A stretch of DNA of 64,000 nucleotides, from the NCBI GenBank assembly GCA_009103225.1, contig RHPI01003244.1, positions 1-64,000 of the forward strand, written 5' to 3'. The stretch is from Chlorokybus atmophyticus (lineage: Eukaryota > Streptophyta > Chlorokybophyceae > Chlorokybales > Chlorokybaceae). Shown one piece after another: positions 34,884 through 47,645 of the stretch (position 1 is its first letter; each line of letters starts with the position of its first letter). The position numbers and the translations under genes were made by a program. The notes beneath the pieces were generated by a model that had not been told where the DNA came from, made no database searches, and saw only the letters and a list, made by a program, of their open reading frames with translations.

Positions 34884-36978
34884 ATGGAGGACATCCAGCG
34901 TGCAGTGCAGGCGATAGCTCAAGGCTGCATGACCCTCACCGATGCTGTTCCAGAACTTGGCATCCCGAGGACAACCCTGCGCAGATATTGCTCCAACCCT
35001 GCTGCGTTGGATACTTACAGGTGAGAACTGAATGCAAGTTGCTGATGTGCAAATGCAATGTGTGCAAGACACTGAGTGCAAGTTGCTGATGTGCACATGC
35101 AAGTTGTGCAAGTAACTGACTGCAAGTTGCTGATGTCCAAATGCAATGTGTGTGCTGCAGGAATGCTGGCGCTGCAACTCTGTTTACTGTTGAAGAAGAG
35201 ACTGACCTGAAACAGGTCGTGATAGCTCGCAACAAGTGTGGGCGTGGTGTAACATGGACTCAAGTTTGTATAGAGGCGGGGAAGAGACTTGTTGGAGATG
35301 AACGTGCAAGCTTGTGTGTGAGGGGCATACCTGGCAAGAAGTGGTGGTACGCTTTTAAAAAGAGATACAACCTTAGCTCTTGCAAAGCTGAAGCTCTTGA
35401 CAAGTCCCGGAGGGTGTCCTTGAAGAGAGACGTTGTCTACCATTACTTTGACTTGCTGGAGAAGACAGTTGCAGAGTTGGGAGTGGGACCAGAGCGCATC
35501 ATTTCCGCTGATGAAGTGGGAGTTGAACCCAACACCGCAGTCCAAAACCAAAGGGTCATCTGTGAAAGGCAAGTATTGGCTGATGCATGTTGTGTCATGC
35601 AAATGAGTAGCTGCAAATGAGTAGCATGCTCACATGTTGCGTGGCTTGCAGTGGTGCCAAATGGGCTCAGGCAGCAACCACAGGCAGCAGAGAACATGTC
35701 ACCCTCATGGCTGCAGTCACTGGTGCTGGCTATGCCTTCCCCCCTCTCGTTATCATGAAAGGCAAACGAGTAACCAAAGATTACCGCAAGTTCGATGTGG
35801 CCCAAGCTGTGTATGCTGCACAAGAGAACGCGTGGATGACAACTGAGCTGTTCAAGTTGTGGATTTGCAAGCTGGTTGAATGGATGCCTGGCGGTGTGTC
35901 CCCTGCAAACCCTGCGCTGCTTGTTGTGGACGGCCATGTTAGTCGTTACAACAGCGAGATGGTCAAGTATGCCATGCAGCGTGGGCTACACATCCTCGTC
36001 CTCCCCCCTCACACAACACACCGCCTGCAAGTCCTTGACGTCAGTTGCTTTCACCCCTTCAAGGAGGTCTACCGCAGGAAGTACAGAGAGCGCCAAGAAA
36101 AGAGATACAACCATGACCTTGGGAGGGAACAGTTTTTGGAATTGCTTGTACAACCATGGCGTGAAGGATTGTCCCCCAGCAACATCATCAGTGGCTTCAG
36201 AGCGTGTGGACTTTGGCCTCTCAACAAGCATGTGCTCGACAAGTACTTCCCTGCAGAAGACACTCACATCCCCCCCGCCATGCACAATCTCCTCAATGCC
36301 ATTGACCTGGAAGCAGCTGCACAGTCAGAGGAGGGCCACACAGCAGCTGGAGCAGAGCATGCCCCAACATCAACAGCACAAGAGCAAGCTGGAACTGCAC
36401 AGAAGAAGGGCAAGAAGAGGCTGCGCGGCATCTACTGCGCCCATATGTTGACAAGCCCAGAGCTGGCAACTGCTCTGGAGAAGGAGAGACTGGAAGCGGA
36501 AGCAAAGGAACAGCAAGCAGTCGCACGCAAAGAGGCAGCAAAGCAGAAGAAGCAAGATGCAGCAGCAGCTGCCATTGAGAAGGCAGCTGCTGCTGAACTC
36601 AAGCGCAAAGCTGCTGCGCTCAAGCGCATGCAAAAGGCAAACCATGCACAACAGAAGCAAGCGGACAAGTTGACAAAAGAGAGGGAGAAGCAAGAGGCGC
36701 AGCAGGCAGCTGATGCGGAGGCTCACCTTGTGTCGCAGCAGAGGGACAAGACAGGGAAGGAAGCGGAAGCCCTGCTGTTGCGCTATGTCTGGGACCCAAT
36801 GGAGTGCCACAATCAGCTTGGGGAACCACTCTGGGACTGGGCGGAAAACTTCTCCACAATGATGGTATCGCCAACGCTGTATGTACGTGAGCAAGCCAGG
36901 GCTGCAGGCGCAAGTTGGAGGGCAAAGAAGACTAGACGACAGGCAGAGATTCATAGATGCCTGCAAGCAAACAGCTAG
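34884..36978 (+). CDS. Pogo-like DD35D transposase, 623 aa, three exons
   Basis: Exons 34884-35020, 35161-35568 and 35652-36978 join in frame. The second intron is GC-AG (donor AG|GCAAGT). The N-terminus has a psq/CENP-B-like helix-turn-helix (IQRAVQAIAQG, LGIPRTTLRRYC), then a second HTH (KKWWYAFKKRYNL). The DDE domain has D1 in ISADEVGVEP, D2 in LLVVDGH and D3 in LQVLDVSCFHPFK, with 35 residues between D2 and D3. ISGFRACGLWPLN follows as in pogo/Tigger relatives. The tail is a long Ala/Lys coiled coil. The enzyme would cut and paste the element. An in-frame TGA (34872-34874) just upstream separates a basic stretch ending RRKGYKW, so either the ATG at 34884 is the start or the N-terminus is damaged. 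Confidence 0.85.
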
Positions 36979-37102
36979 TTAGGCCTAGTACACACGCATG
37001 TGCATAGGCAGAACCTTGTACATAAAACAACAACTTGCAACAATGCAACCATGCTATCAAAACGCACGCTGTGACATACTGTGACATACTCACACGCAAG
37101 CA

Positions 37103-37104
<2 letters not shown>

Positions 37105-37154
<50 letters not shown>

Positions 37155-37158
37155 GCGC
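37105..37158. repeat. (CA)n followed by (GC)n microsatellite
   Basis: Alternating purine-pyrimidine tract of about 54 bp, a classic Z-DNA-prone sequence. The corresponding tract in copy 1 (30610-30645) is where the assembly breaks. Confidence 0.95.
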
Positions 37159-37662
37159 ACAACCTATGGTATGCACCTGCTCTAAGCCGCCGCCATTGCC
37201 TACCTCCTGCAGCGACACCGCCGCCGCCGCCCTCGCCAACCTCCTGCACAACAACCTCACAAACCACAACCGTCTTGGCAGGCGGCTATGGCGGCAGTTT
37301 CCCACCATCTCATCAGCCTCGTAGAGGCTGCGTTACAGCCTGTAAGCGCCACATACAATCGCCTGCGGCCCTGACCCTCACCCCGCCATCACCACCCATC
37401 ACCACTGCCTGTGACGCTAGCAGGCGTTTCTGAAGTGGCCAAATTAGGGCAAAACTGATGGCGCCTCAAAGACGAAACCACCCCTACTTTGGCGCGCCAT
37501 AAGTTGAGACGTACTCATTAAAAAATTAAGATAAAAATAGTTCTGGATAGCCTAAGTCCTAAGGAACAATAAACTTATACACTTTACCGCCAAATAAGTT
37601 AAGTGGCGGTCGCAATAACCTTAAAACCGCGAAAATGGGCCAAATTAGGAGCCTTTACCCTA

Positions 37663-39094
37663 ACACTTTCGCAATGTAGAGCGCCATTATGCCGGCAAGG
37701 CGCCTGGCACGTGATGCCCGCTGCTCGATGAACCTTCACTAAAAGTAGCGCTGACACTACTGTGCTACCAGCCCACCAGTGCAGCCGACCAGAGCCGCCC
37801 ACATCACATCGACTTGTGTGGAATGCAAAGTTGTAGCAACACAACTCCGGGGGCAAGTCCGATTCATGCCGGTCGACGGTTGGAAACATGTACCTAACAT
37901 TACCGAAGCAGCTCAACTTAGCGGTACTGGCACAAGCTACACACTGTTGAGATCTCAGTGTCGCGCCCACACGATAATCTCCACGGTCGATACATGTTCT
38001 TACCGCGCAACCCGTACCGTGCGATGGCGTCAGTCTAACTGGTGTAAAGCGCCGAATTCGGTCAGTCAACGACGCGGACACTCCTCGGTTGAAGCCGGCC
38101 AAGTTGCGACCACGAAACGGTGTAATGCGTAATCGTAACACAACGTTTTGCGAGCCCGATTTACTTTTGGTATTGCAGCTGAGAGCTCGCTTTTGGGCTT
38201 GGCAGCGGCGGCGACGGTGGTGGCAGTGTCGGTGGCGGTGTTGTGGGCATTGCCGGTGTTTGCGTACGGGACGAACGGTTCATTTGTGTCGAGTAGAAGT
38301 GCGTGGGGCAGCTGTGGGAGGGTGGATACGTGCTGGTGCCGGGATGCTGGAGCTGCCCGGCAGCAGCAAGCAGCAGCGCTGCTGCTGCTTGATAGCTGGC
38401 TATGGGGGCGGGGCTGCTTAACTGTGGCGTGTAGGGCTTCACTGAGTGTATATCACACGTATTACGCAAATGTCTGGGTAAGCAGCAACATTATTAGCGG
38501 TGACCCAAACTGATTTTGCAAACGTGTCTGTTGAAGTGTGCAAGCTTACCAATTGAGCACATTATGCACGCTAAGAAGTAACAGTGAACATATGTATTTC
38601 AATTAATCATAGAGCGTTGAGGTCGCTTGTAAGCAGTGCAAGCAGTGTAAGTAAGCTGTGAGTTTTACGCACCGCTGCAACGTACTTCGCTCGAACGTCC
38701 CTCTAACAAGTTCCAGTTGGCACAAGTGCGTTGCGGAACTGGCACTGTTAGCGAGGAACAGCAGCAGCAACAACTAGTTATTGTCTCCCATTTAAAGAAC
38801 TTTGTGAAGGTGCTCTCAGCAACTGGGAACTTCCCAGTTGCTGAAAGCGACTTGTGAGACAGAGTGTGATGCAGAGCTAACACAAACACACTACAGCAGT
38901 GCGTGTGTTTAGTGGCGTGCTGGATTCCTGTAGCAAGTGATATTCGGAACATAAGAACCATGTTACAACCTTGTCAAAGACTGGGGCCCGCGTGCTTATA
39001 GCATAACACGAAGCGGTAGTTGGTGGACAACATTCCCTCTATCGCTCGACTGTGCAAGGCTTGAGCTGAGCTGAGATTCTCTCGCTCATGCTGA
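37663..39094. other. Upstream region of the Ca2+-ATPase gene
   Basis: No firm gene. A 121-codon plus frame at 38148-38513 is hydrophobic at its start but shows no motif. A 27-bp hairpin (38818-38844; CAGCAACTGGGA arms) lies about 400 bp before the pump exons. A pyrimidine-rich stretch ending GCGCTCAG (to 39113) could be the acceptor of an upstream first exon. Confidence 0.4.
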
Positions 39095-39244
39095 TCTCTC
39101 TGGCTTGCGCTCAGCTCGGGGCGCACTGTGTCACCAGCAATAGAAGTGCAGGATGAGAAGAAGCTCTTAGGCCCTCCCAGCGAGCCCACAACTCCACTCA
39201 GTCCGGACTCCAAGCCGCCGCCTGTGCAATGGCTGCGGCAACAG

Positions 39245-42200
39245 ATGTCATGGAGGGTAAGCAAGCAGGCACTTGGGCGCAACTTACAGTTGCCGGTTAC
39301 CGGAACTCGCATCAAACTTGGTAGATGTTGTGTTGTCGTGTGGAGTTTAACAATGGTCCATGCGCAGGATCATCAACTTGTGGACGAAGACCGGTTGGAA
39401 CATGAGCAGAAAATCAGGCCCTGGCGCATTGACATCCGCGCATTTCAGGTACGTGTGCGCGTATGTTGTATTCGACATCAAGGGGCTTCTAGAGGTTGTG
39501 ACTAGGTGGATACATATACACGTCTACTAAGTGTGCTTGCTGTCTGTTGGCAGGCTGTTCATCGGTTCAAGCGAAAGAGAAACATCCGTGCAAGAGTCGC
39601 AGAGAGCCTGCTGCCTTTTCAAAGCCACAAGAAGGATGACGTCCTGCCTCTCACACAGCCGCCGCCTGTCGAACCATCAGAGCCCGCTGCAGTCAATGCC
39701 GCCGCCAAGAGCGCTGCAGGTACATCATCTCTTAGCGTGTTTGTCAATGTAATCAGGACAGATACTTATGCAGCAGTGTTCCCGCAGTCAAACTCAACGC
39801 AAAGCAAGCTGTGAAGCAGCAGGCAGCAGAGAAGCAGTACGGCATCACCCTCAAGGATTGCACGACGCTGTCGGAAGAAAGGGAGCTCGCTGGCCTTGAA
39901 GCACTCGGCGGGGTAAGATGCTTACAGTGAAGTCACGTGTGACACACACTCTCTGTATGTGCGTGTGCATGTGTATATGTGTGTCGGACTGACCTTGACA
40001 GGACCCATGCTCACATAACAGCATGCTGAAAGCGTTTTGTCATCATCACCAGACATCAGGTCTTGCTGAGATGCTGAGGTCAGACGCCACCAAGGGGCTT
40101 GCGGATGATGAAGCGGAGCTCAACATCCGGCGCGATGCGTTTGGTTCCAACACCTACCCCGAGAAGAAGCTGAAGCCCTTTTGGGTGCGCAATAACTAGA
40201 CGGTCTACCTTGCTTCAGTGCTGCAATTCTTTCGGCTTCTTGTGTTGATGCAATGCACTTACTGCAGGTGCTGCTGTGGGAGGCTACCGAGGACACCACG
40301 TTGCGGATCCTAGTGGTCTGCGCAACAATTGCTTTCATTGTCGGCATGGTGACAGAGGTGTGCCCTGCCTGCTGGCATGTCTTTGTCCTTCTTTCATATG
40401 TTCAACCAGTTACAGCTGCTGAACTGGCTAAAGCTGACACTCACGGTCGTCACTCTCGCAGGGCACTCAAAAGGGTTGGTATGATGGTACCGGCATATTT
40501 TTCGCTATCATTCTTGTTGTGCTCATTCAAGGTATTGTGTTTCTGTTCTAATTCTGAATGAACAGCCGTCACCTGGCTGTCTGTGCAACAAAATGGTCTC
40601 GAGAGAGTGGTCGAAGTGATTATTACCTAAATGCGTGTTGTTGCAGCGTGTAACAACTGGCAGCAACAACGGCAGTTTCGCAATCTCAACCGCAAGAAGA
40701 AGAACATACCTGTACAGGTTGGTTGCGACATTACCAGTTGGGCCCTTCATGGCGATACCTACGTGCACATGCACACATACATGCCCAAAGAGACACGCAT
40801 AAACACAGGCACGCACACATGAGCACCAACATATGCACGTGTTTACAGGTCACGCGAAGCGGCAGGCGCAGAGAGGTTAGCATCTACGACCTCTGCGTTG
40901 GGGAAATTGTGCATTTGAACCTTGGCGACCAGGTCTGTTCTTAAGTCAAAAACGTTGTGTTTTCTTATACAACTGTTAGCGTGCGCTTGTAACACGAGCC
41001 CACGTGTAACGCCATCACAGGTTTCTGCGGATGGAGTGCTGCTATCGAGCGTTGCGCTGATCTGCGATGAGTCCAGCATGACTGGAGAGAGCAAGCCTGT
41101 CAACAAAGACGTCCAAAAGAGACCTTTTGTGATCTCTGGAACGAAAGTGGTTGAAGGGTAAGCGGCTCGCATTAACAGTGCCAATGCTATGTCTTATTCT
41201 CGACACCAATTCTAACCAAGTGTGGGCATATATGCAGGTATGGAGACATGCTTGTAACAGCAGTCGGACTCAATACCGAGTGGGGCCGAGTGATGGCAGC
41301 CGTAACTGAGGACAACGATGAACAAACACCGCTCCAAGAGCGTTTGGAGAAGGTTGCCCTGGGCATTGGCAAGTTGGGACTGACTGTGGCAGTCCTCGTG
41401 TTCATCATCCTGGTGTCACGGTATGCATTTATGACTTTGCTCTTGCCCTAATATGTTGAGCTTAGTTACTTGATATATTAAATTACATAGCAACCCTGAT
41501 GACCAAAACTCTCGCCAGGTTCATGATTACCGACTTGGACTACCACCACTTCGGTGGAGATGATATTCAGTCTTTTGTGAACTTTTTCGCCACAGCTGTC
41601 ACCATCGTTGTTGTCGCTGTCCCCGAGGGCCTGCCATTGGCTGTCACGTTGAGGTTTGTGGATATGCTGACTATCGCCCATTAGTGTGCTGTGCACGTGA
41701 GCATGTGTGACTGAATGTGTTTCATGGCAAAGCTGCCAAAGCCGTTCGTTCTCAGTGCTTCTTGTCTGCAGCCTTGCGTACTCTATGAAGAAGATGATGG
41801 AGGACAAAGCACTGGTAAGTGTTGCTCAACTTCAGCGCTCTGCACAACGCAGAAACGGTTTTAGGCACGTGACTTAACCGCGTCTTGTTCTCGCTTCTCG
41901 TTTATGCAGATCCGGCACTTGTCTGCCTGCGAAACAATGGGTGGCGCGACTGCTATCTGCAGTGATAAAACTGGCACTCTGACAACGAACAAGGCATGCT
42001 ATCTGAGTCGGTCTCACAGAGTCCAATTCAAACATACATCGGCAGTGCGCAACAACAAGACTTCTAACGCGAGCTAACCTGTTGCAGATGGTTGTCGTGC
42101 GATCCTGGCTGTGCAATGTGGAACAAAACGATGTCCCGGACAGTGCCTCATTGGGCAAGAGCTGTTTGCAGGTATGCATGCAGCAATGCCATGCACTGCA

Positions 42201-45108
42201 TGTTTGATAGTTGATAGTCAAATCACTACTGAGATTGCACATGTACTCAAGCCTACATGCGCTGATAAGCATTGCAATGTTAACGCTGCAGGTCCTGCGA
42301 GAGGCAATGTGCGTCAATTCCAATGGCAGTGTGTTTGTCCCTGAGGTGCCTAGCTACTTATTATTACTATTATTATCATCAATTGCGTACTACGCATAAC
42401 ATGCACCCCACGTTAGTAACAAAGCATTGCACCTGTGCAGGTCGGCAAAGTTGAGATTACAGGCAAGCCGACAGAATGCGCCGTGCTCGGCTACGCCGTT
42501 GACCTGGGCGCCAACTTTGACAACGAGCGCAAGAGTGCGAGCATTGTTCAAGTGGAGCCCTTTAACTCCGCCCGCAAGCGCATGGGCGTGCTGCTGAAGG
42601 TGCCACTACTGGAATTATTGCTTGCTCTCACATCTCCCCTTCACACCTGCTAACATGCGTGCTCACGCGCAGCTCTCTGATGGCTCTCACCGAGTGCATT
42701 GGAAGGGAGCCACAGAGGCTCTTCTGGGTCAATGCACCAAGTACATGCAACCAGACGGCGCCGTTGCACCCCTCGGCCCCCAAAAAGTGACACCACTTGA
42801 CACATGACCTTCATGCATGAGAGTTGTAGCACCACATTACGGCAGCTGACATGACTCCATCTATGCACAGCTGGCCGAGTTGCGCAGTCTCACCGACGCG
42901 TTTGCCAATGAATCGCTGCGCACGCTGTGTCTTGCGAGCTGCGACTACCCTGCCGGCACGAGCGTGCCATTCGTCACGGTTACCCCTGCCGAAGACGGCG
43001 ACGCTGAGGAAGGGGACAAGCGCACGCAGCGCCTGCCCATGGAGGACCTCACCTGCATCGCCATTGTCGGCATCAAGGTACCATCAACAGTTCTTGCTCT
43101 GATCGAAAGCCATCCTGATACAGGCATAGTGCTTGAGTGCTTGGTGAGCACACAACCCTGACCAAGTGCATGTGTTGCTGCAGGATCCATGCAGGAAAGG
43201 TGTGCCTGAGGCTGTGCGCCGCTGCCAGGCAGCTGGAGTGATGGTAAGAGTTGAAGTGTTGCGCTTAACTGACTGAAGAGTGCGTTGTACCACGGCTGGG
43301 TAACGTGTTTGAGAAAGTTGCTCCCCTTCCAGTTTAGTCAACAGCTCAACTCAACCGTGCGCGCAGGTTCGCATGGTCACTGGCGACTACATTGTCACCG
43401 CTAAGGCCATAGCACGCGAATGCAACATCCTCACCGAGGACGGGCTCGCTATGGAGGGTCCGGAGTTTCGCAAGATGCCAAAGGAGCAGCTGCTGGAGCT
43501 GCTGCCCCGCTTGCAGGTGTGCTAGATTCCCTCTAGCCAGCTGGTGGTATCATGAGTTGTGTGTCACATGTCAGTTTATGACCATGTTCGGTCCGAATAG
43601 GTGCTTGCTCGGTCCTCACCCACAGACAAGCAGCTGCTGGTCAAGCTGCTGAGAGAGCAAGGCAACGTTGTCGCCGTGACTGGCGATGGCACAAATGACG
43701 CCCCCGCTTTGAAGCAGGTGAGACGACACTGTCCAATTTGAGCCAGACCGCACATGTGTGCATGTTGGGAGTGGCTTGCTAACTGCTCTTGCGCGTTCTC
43801 ACAGGCGGACATTGGTCTGTCCATGGGTATTGCGGGGACTGAGATTGCAAAGGAGAGCAGCGACATCGTCATCATGGACGATAACTTTGCCACGGTGGTG
43901 CCGGTTATCCGATGGGGCCGCTCGGTGTTTGAGAACATCCGCAAGTTTGTGCAGTTCCAGCTCACCGTTAACATCGTCGCGCTCACGCTCAACTTTGTCT
44001 CATCTGTCATTTTGGCACACGCGCCTCTCACCGTTGTGCAGGTTCGTATTCATTAGTTAGTGATGCTATGACAGGATTGAACAACAACAAGTACAACAAC
44101 AACAACAACAACAACAACATCAACAACAGTGCTGAGTTGTGATGTGGTTGCTGCAGTTGTTGTGGGTGAACCTGATCATGGACACACTTGGCGCTCTGGC
44201 TCTGGGAACTGAACCCCCGAACGAGAAGCTCATGCTGCGCAAGCCTTACGGGCGTCACGAGCCCTTGTTCTCAAACGTCATGTGGCGCAACTTGACTGGA
44301 ATGGTATAATCAGGACTTTCCACAACCTGAGCTGCTGCTTGAACAGAACCCGCCTGCCTCTCCTTGACTTGTTGCAAGTCAGTGAGACAACGCCAAGCTC
44401 ATGTGATGTCATATGCAGGTGGTGTACCAGCTCGTAGTGCTGCTGGTCATCCAGTTTGCCGGGTACAGGCTGTTTAAGCTGGTGCCGCCCAACTACGATG
44501 TACTAGCGGGCAAAGTACCCACAAACAGCACTTTGTACTTGTCTGTGTACAAGCACGTTAACCTTGACCACAAGGACTGCCATCCCGACCATTTCTCCAA
44601 GGTGGGAGCAAGCTGTTTGTGACTGCCCTCCAAAACAAGTGCACAACTGCAAATGCATGGGTGTGGACGACCAAATCACACACACTTATTGTTGACATCT
44701 GTTCCACTCAGGCTGAAGTCGTTCAGTGCTGGGACGACACTCGCAAGCTAAACACCATCATCTTCAACACGTTCGTCTTTGCTCAGGTGCCAACACATGC
44801 GAACGACGCGTCTGTGCGGATGGATGTATGCGCTATGCTGCATCAGCACTGTGTCTATGCACAGACGATCGCACACATATAGTATACAACAGCTGCGAGT
44901 GCATGCGCATGGCGCGACTTGACTCGACAAGGTCTCTGACCTGTTTTGTGTGGGCGCAGATTTTCAATGAGATTAGCTCGCGTGACATGGAGGATTCCAA
45001 CTGCTTCCGTGGCCTCCACAAGAATCGCATCTTCATCGGTGTGATCCTCTTCACATCCACTGTGCAGGCAAGCATGGCATCATCTCAGCTGCCCACATGA
45101 CAGCCTTG

Positions 45109-45144
<36 letters not shown>

Positions 45145-45693
45145 GCGTGATACCCAATAAGCTTCTCTACAAGTGCTGAACTAACCTGCGACAGACGGTT
45201 CCTAATTACATGTGTTTGCGCAGGCGTTGGTCGTTGAGTTCCTCAAAGATTTCGCCACGACAACACACCTCAGCTGGTCGCAGTGGCTTGCCTGCATTCT
45301 GTTGGGGCTTGGAGGGTGAGCCATTTCCCATCATCATCATCATCATCATCAACATCATCATTGTCATCATTATCTTTCTTCAACGAATTATTACAATCAC
45401 ATGTCTGTGCATTGCACCAGTTTGACATGAGATCGCATTGTGAAAAAGTAGTGCACTACTGATGCGAACTTTGCTTGCAGCATGCCGCTAGCAGCGTGCG
45501 TGAAGCAAATTAGAGTACCGTACAGCCCGGTCCTCCAAACCTGGCTTGGAGAGAAAGTTGGAAGGCTTCGACAGCAGCTGTCCAACAAAGTATGTGTGAT
45601 ACGTTTACGCAGTGTACTTTGCCCATATGCAGCCAGTCTTGCCTGTGCGCTGACCAGTTTGATCTATATCAGGTGCGAGCAAATCCGAGATAA
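39245..45693 (+). CDS. Calcium-transporting P-type ATPase, P2B (PMCA/ACA) type
   Basis: Thirty phase-consistent exons give 1,109 aa from ATG 39245 to TAA 45691-45693. It pumps Ca2+ out of the cytosol at the plasma membrane or an internal membrane. The N-terminus has a basic amphipathic stretch ([19 protein letters not shown]), placed like the calmodulin-binding autoinhibitor of plant ACAs; the C-terminus is short. Key motifs: [25 protein letters not shown] (M4), [13 protein letters not shown] (phosphorylated Asp, about residue 462), [23 protein letters not shown] (about 775), and [16 protein letters not shown]. Exons include 39368-39448, 39554-39719, 39788-39912, 40053-40184, 41910-41993, 43805-44041, 45224-45315, 45481-45589 and 45673-45693. 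Two introns start with GC (41994, 45068). The frame stays open upstream to 39095 without an ATG, so a 5' exon may be missing. Confidence 0.93.
44088..44120. repeat. (CAA)n microsatellite in a pump intron
   Basis: CAA repeats in the intron before the exon at 44157. A similar (CAA)n lies at 45110-45145 and a (TCA)n at 45331-45353 in later introns of the same gene. Confidence 0.9.
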
Positions 45694-46506
<813 letters not shown>

Positions 46507-46722
46507 CTACATAGCAGCACCCGCAATGTCACATATTGATCCAATGACCGTGCCTACTCTACTACTTATCAACACCATCACCACAACACCAACAGTGCTG
46601 AAACTGCCACACGCATCATAGCAAGTAGAGCTCTGAGCCGCAGTAGCCATGACGGCATCCGACATAAAGAAACTCGCAACCATACTGATGATGGCAAGCC
46701 AACGCCACACAGCACGCAGCAT
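46507..46722 (-). CDS. Possible small secreted-type ORF
   Basis: A 71-codon minus frame starting MLRAVWRWLAIISMVASFFM has a signal-peptide-like hydrophobic start and two Cys (CYDAC). No family resemblance and no intron evidence. It could instead be a leftover of the duplicated esterase-like fragment next to it. Confidence 0.2.
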   Translation of the reverse strand: MLRAVWRWLAIISMVASFFMSDAVMATAAQSSTCYDACGSFSTVGVVVMVLISSRVGTVIGSICDIAGAAM

Positions 46723-46929
46723 TATGCATGCAGTGCAGCGCGGACCTGCAGGCAAAATCAGTGGGACAGGATGGGTTTGCCATGTCAGAGGCTTGTACTA
46801 GCAACCAACAGCCGTACCTCCAGACTCCAGGGACAAAAAGTTGTAACCCAGATTTTCTACTAACCCCTGTCCCTGTTATTCCTGCTACCGGAGTTCTCAT
46901 TTCAAAAAAACATGTTAAGACCGTCGCTA

Positions 46930-47160
46930 ATGATAGGTAAACGCTTGACGAACGCATTGCTTTTGGTGTTGGCAGCAATGTTTGCGAGATACGTGGCCTT
47001 GTCAACATTGAAGCTTTGGGGGAGGATGTCATCTGGGCCTGAGCTTCGGGTGGTTGTTGTACAACCCATAGATAAGAGATGTCGGCGGGGCCGGCCATGT
47101 GAAAAATTAAGGAAGCTGCATTGCTCGGAGTACGCGATGGGTGAGTGCGGGTGAGACGTC
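46930..47160 (-). pseudogene. Degenerate partial copy of the GDSL-gene last exon
   Basis: The minus strand encodes PIAYSEQCSFLNF, then after a damaged stretch GPDDILPQSFNVDKATYLAN. This parallels PIAYSEQFSFLSFF and GPVDILSQSFAVDTPTYLAN in the last exon at 47646-48143. Nucleotide similarity is visible over about 200 bp with indels. It is a local duplication, now non-coding or part of a diverged relative. Confidence 0.7.
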
Positions 47161-47645
47161 TGCGCGCATGCATCATCTTGCTAACTTGCTGCATCGCTCC
47201 CCTTTGCAGAAGCGTCTCAACGGCGAGCGTGTGTGCAGGTCCTTCTGCTCGGCCGGTGTCGACGGGGTTGTGGAAGACTCCCCCGCTGACCCGCATCAAG
47301 TGGATCAACCGCGTCCGCGACACCGACACATGCTGCCACAAGTGCGAGCGCAATCTCGCATGCACGCATTGGCATACTTCACTGGCGATGGCCGCTACAG
47401 CAAGGTGAGCACCCACCCACCCACCCACCCACGCACCCACGCACCCACGCACACATACACATATACACCCACTCGTACCCACCCATGCACAGCCACTGCG
47501 AAGCATCATCCTTGGTCGCTTGTTCAACGTGAACAGTCAGCAACCAGTTTAAACCAGTCTAGAAAGAGGAAGAGTAGTAGCTTTGATTGTAAAACCCAAA
47601 TATGCAGCCTGAGCAGAGCTACACTAATCGCTCACTCAGCCTGAT

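Larger units (their letters stand above)
30712..37140. repeat. Large duplication, copy 2 (about 6.43 kb)
   Basis: Second copy of the 24203-30645 segment. Differences from copy 1 include one fewer C in the C-run near 33665, scattered single-base changes, absence of a 13-bp insertion near 35175, and a few codon changes in the transposase tail. It continues past the (CA)n tract into (GC)n and the transposon right end, so this copy is complete. Confidence 0.95.
34004..37660 (+). mobile_element. Complete pogo/Tc1-mariner-like DNA transposon, 3.66 kb
   Basis: Terminal inverted repeats of about 27 bp, left GGGTAAAGGCTCCTTATTTG and right (complement) GGGTAAAGGCTCCTAATTTG. They are flanked by TA at 34002-34003 and 37661-37662, the target site of Tc1/mariner/pogo elements. 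Repeats of TTTGGCC/GGCCAAA near both ends (left near 34015 and 34037; right near 37437 and 37637) look like transposase-binding sites. Inside are about 870 bp of leader with GCAAGTGTTGCA repeats, one three-exon transposase gene, and a (CA)n(GC)n tract at 37105-37158. It lies about 1.4 kb upstream of the calcium pump gene. Confidence 0.9.

Noticed and set aside
38148-38513. 121-codon hydrophobic plus ORF upstream of the Ca2+-ATPase
   Set aside because: No motif, no splice link to the pump exons; composition follows GT-rich DNA.
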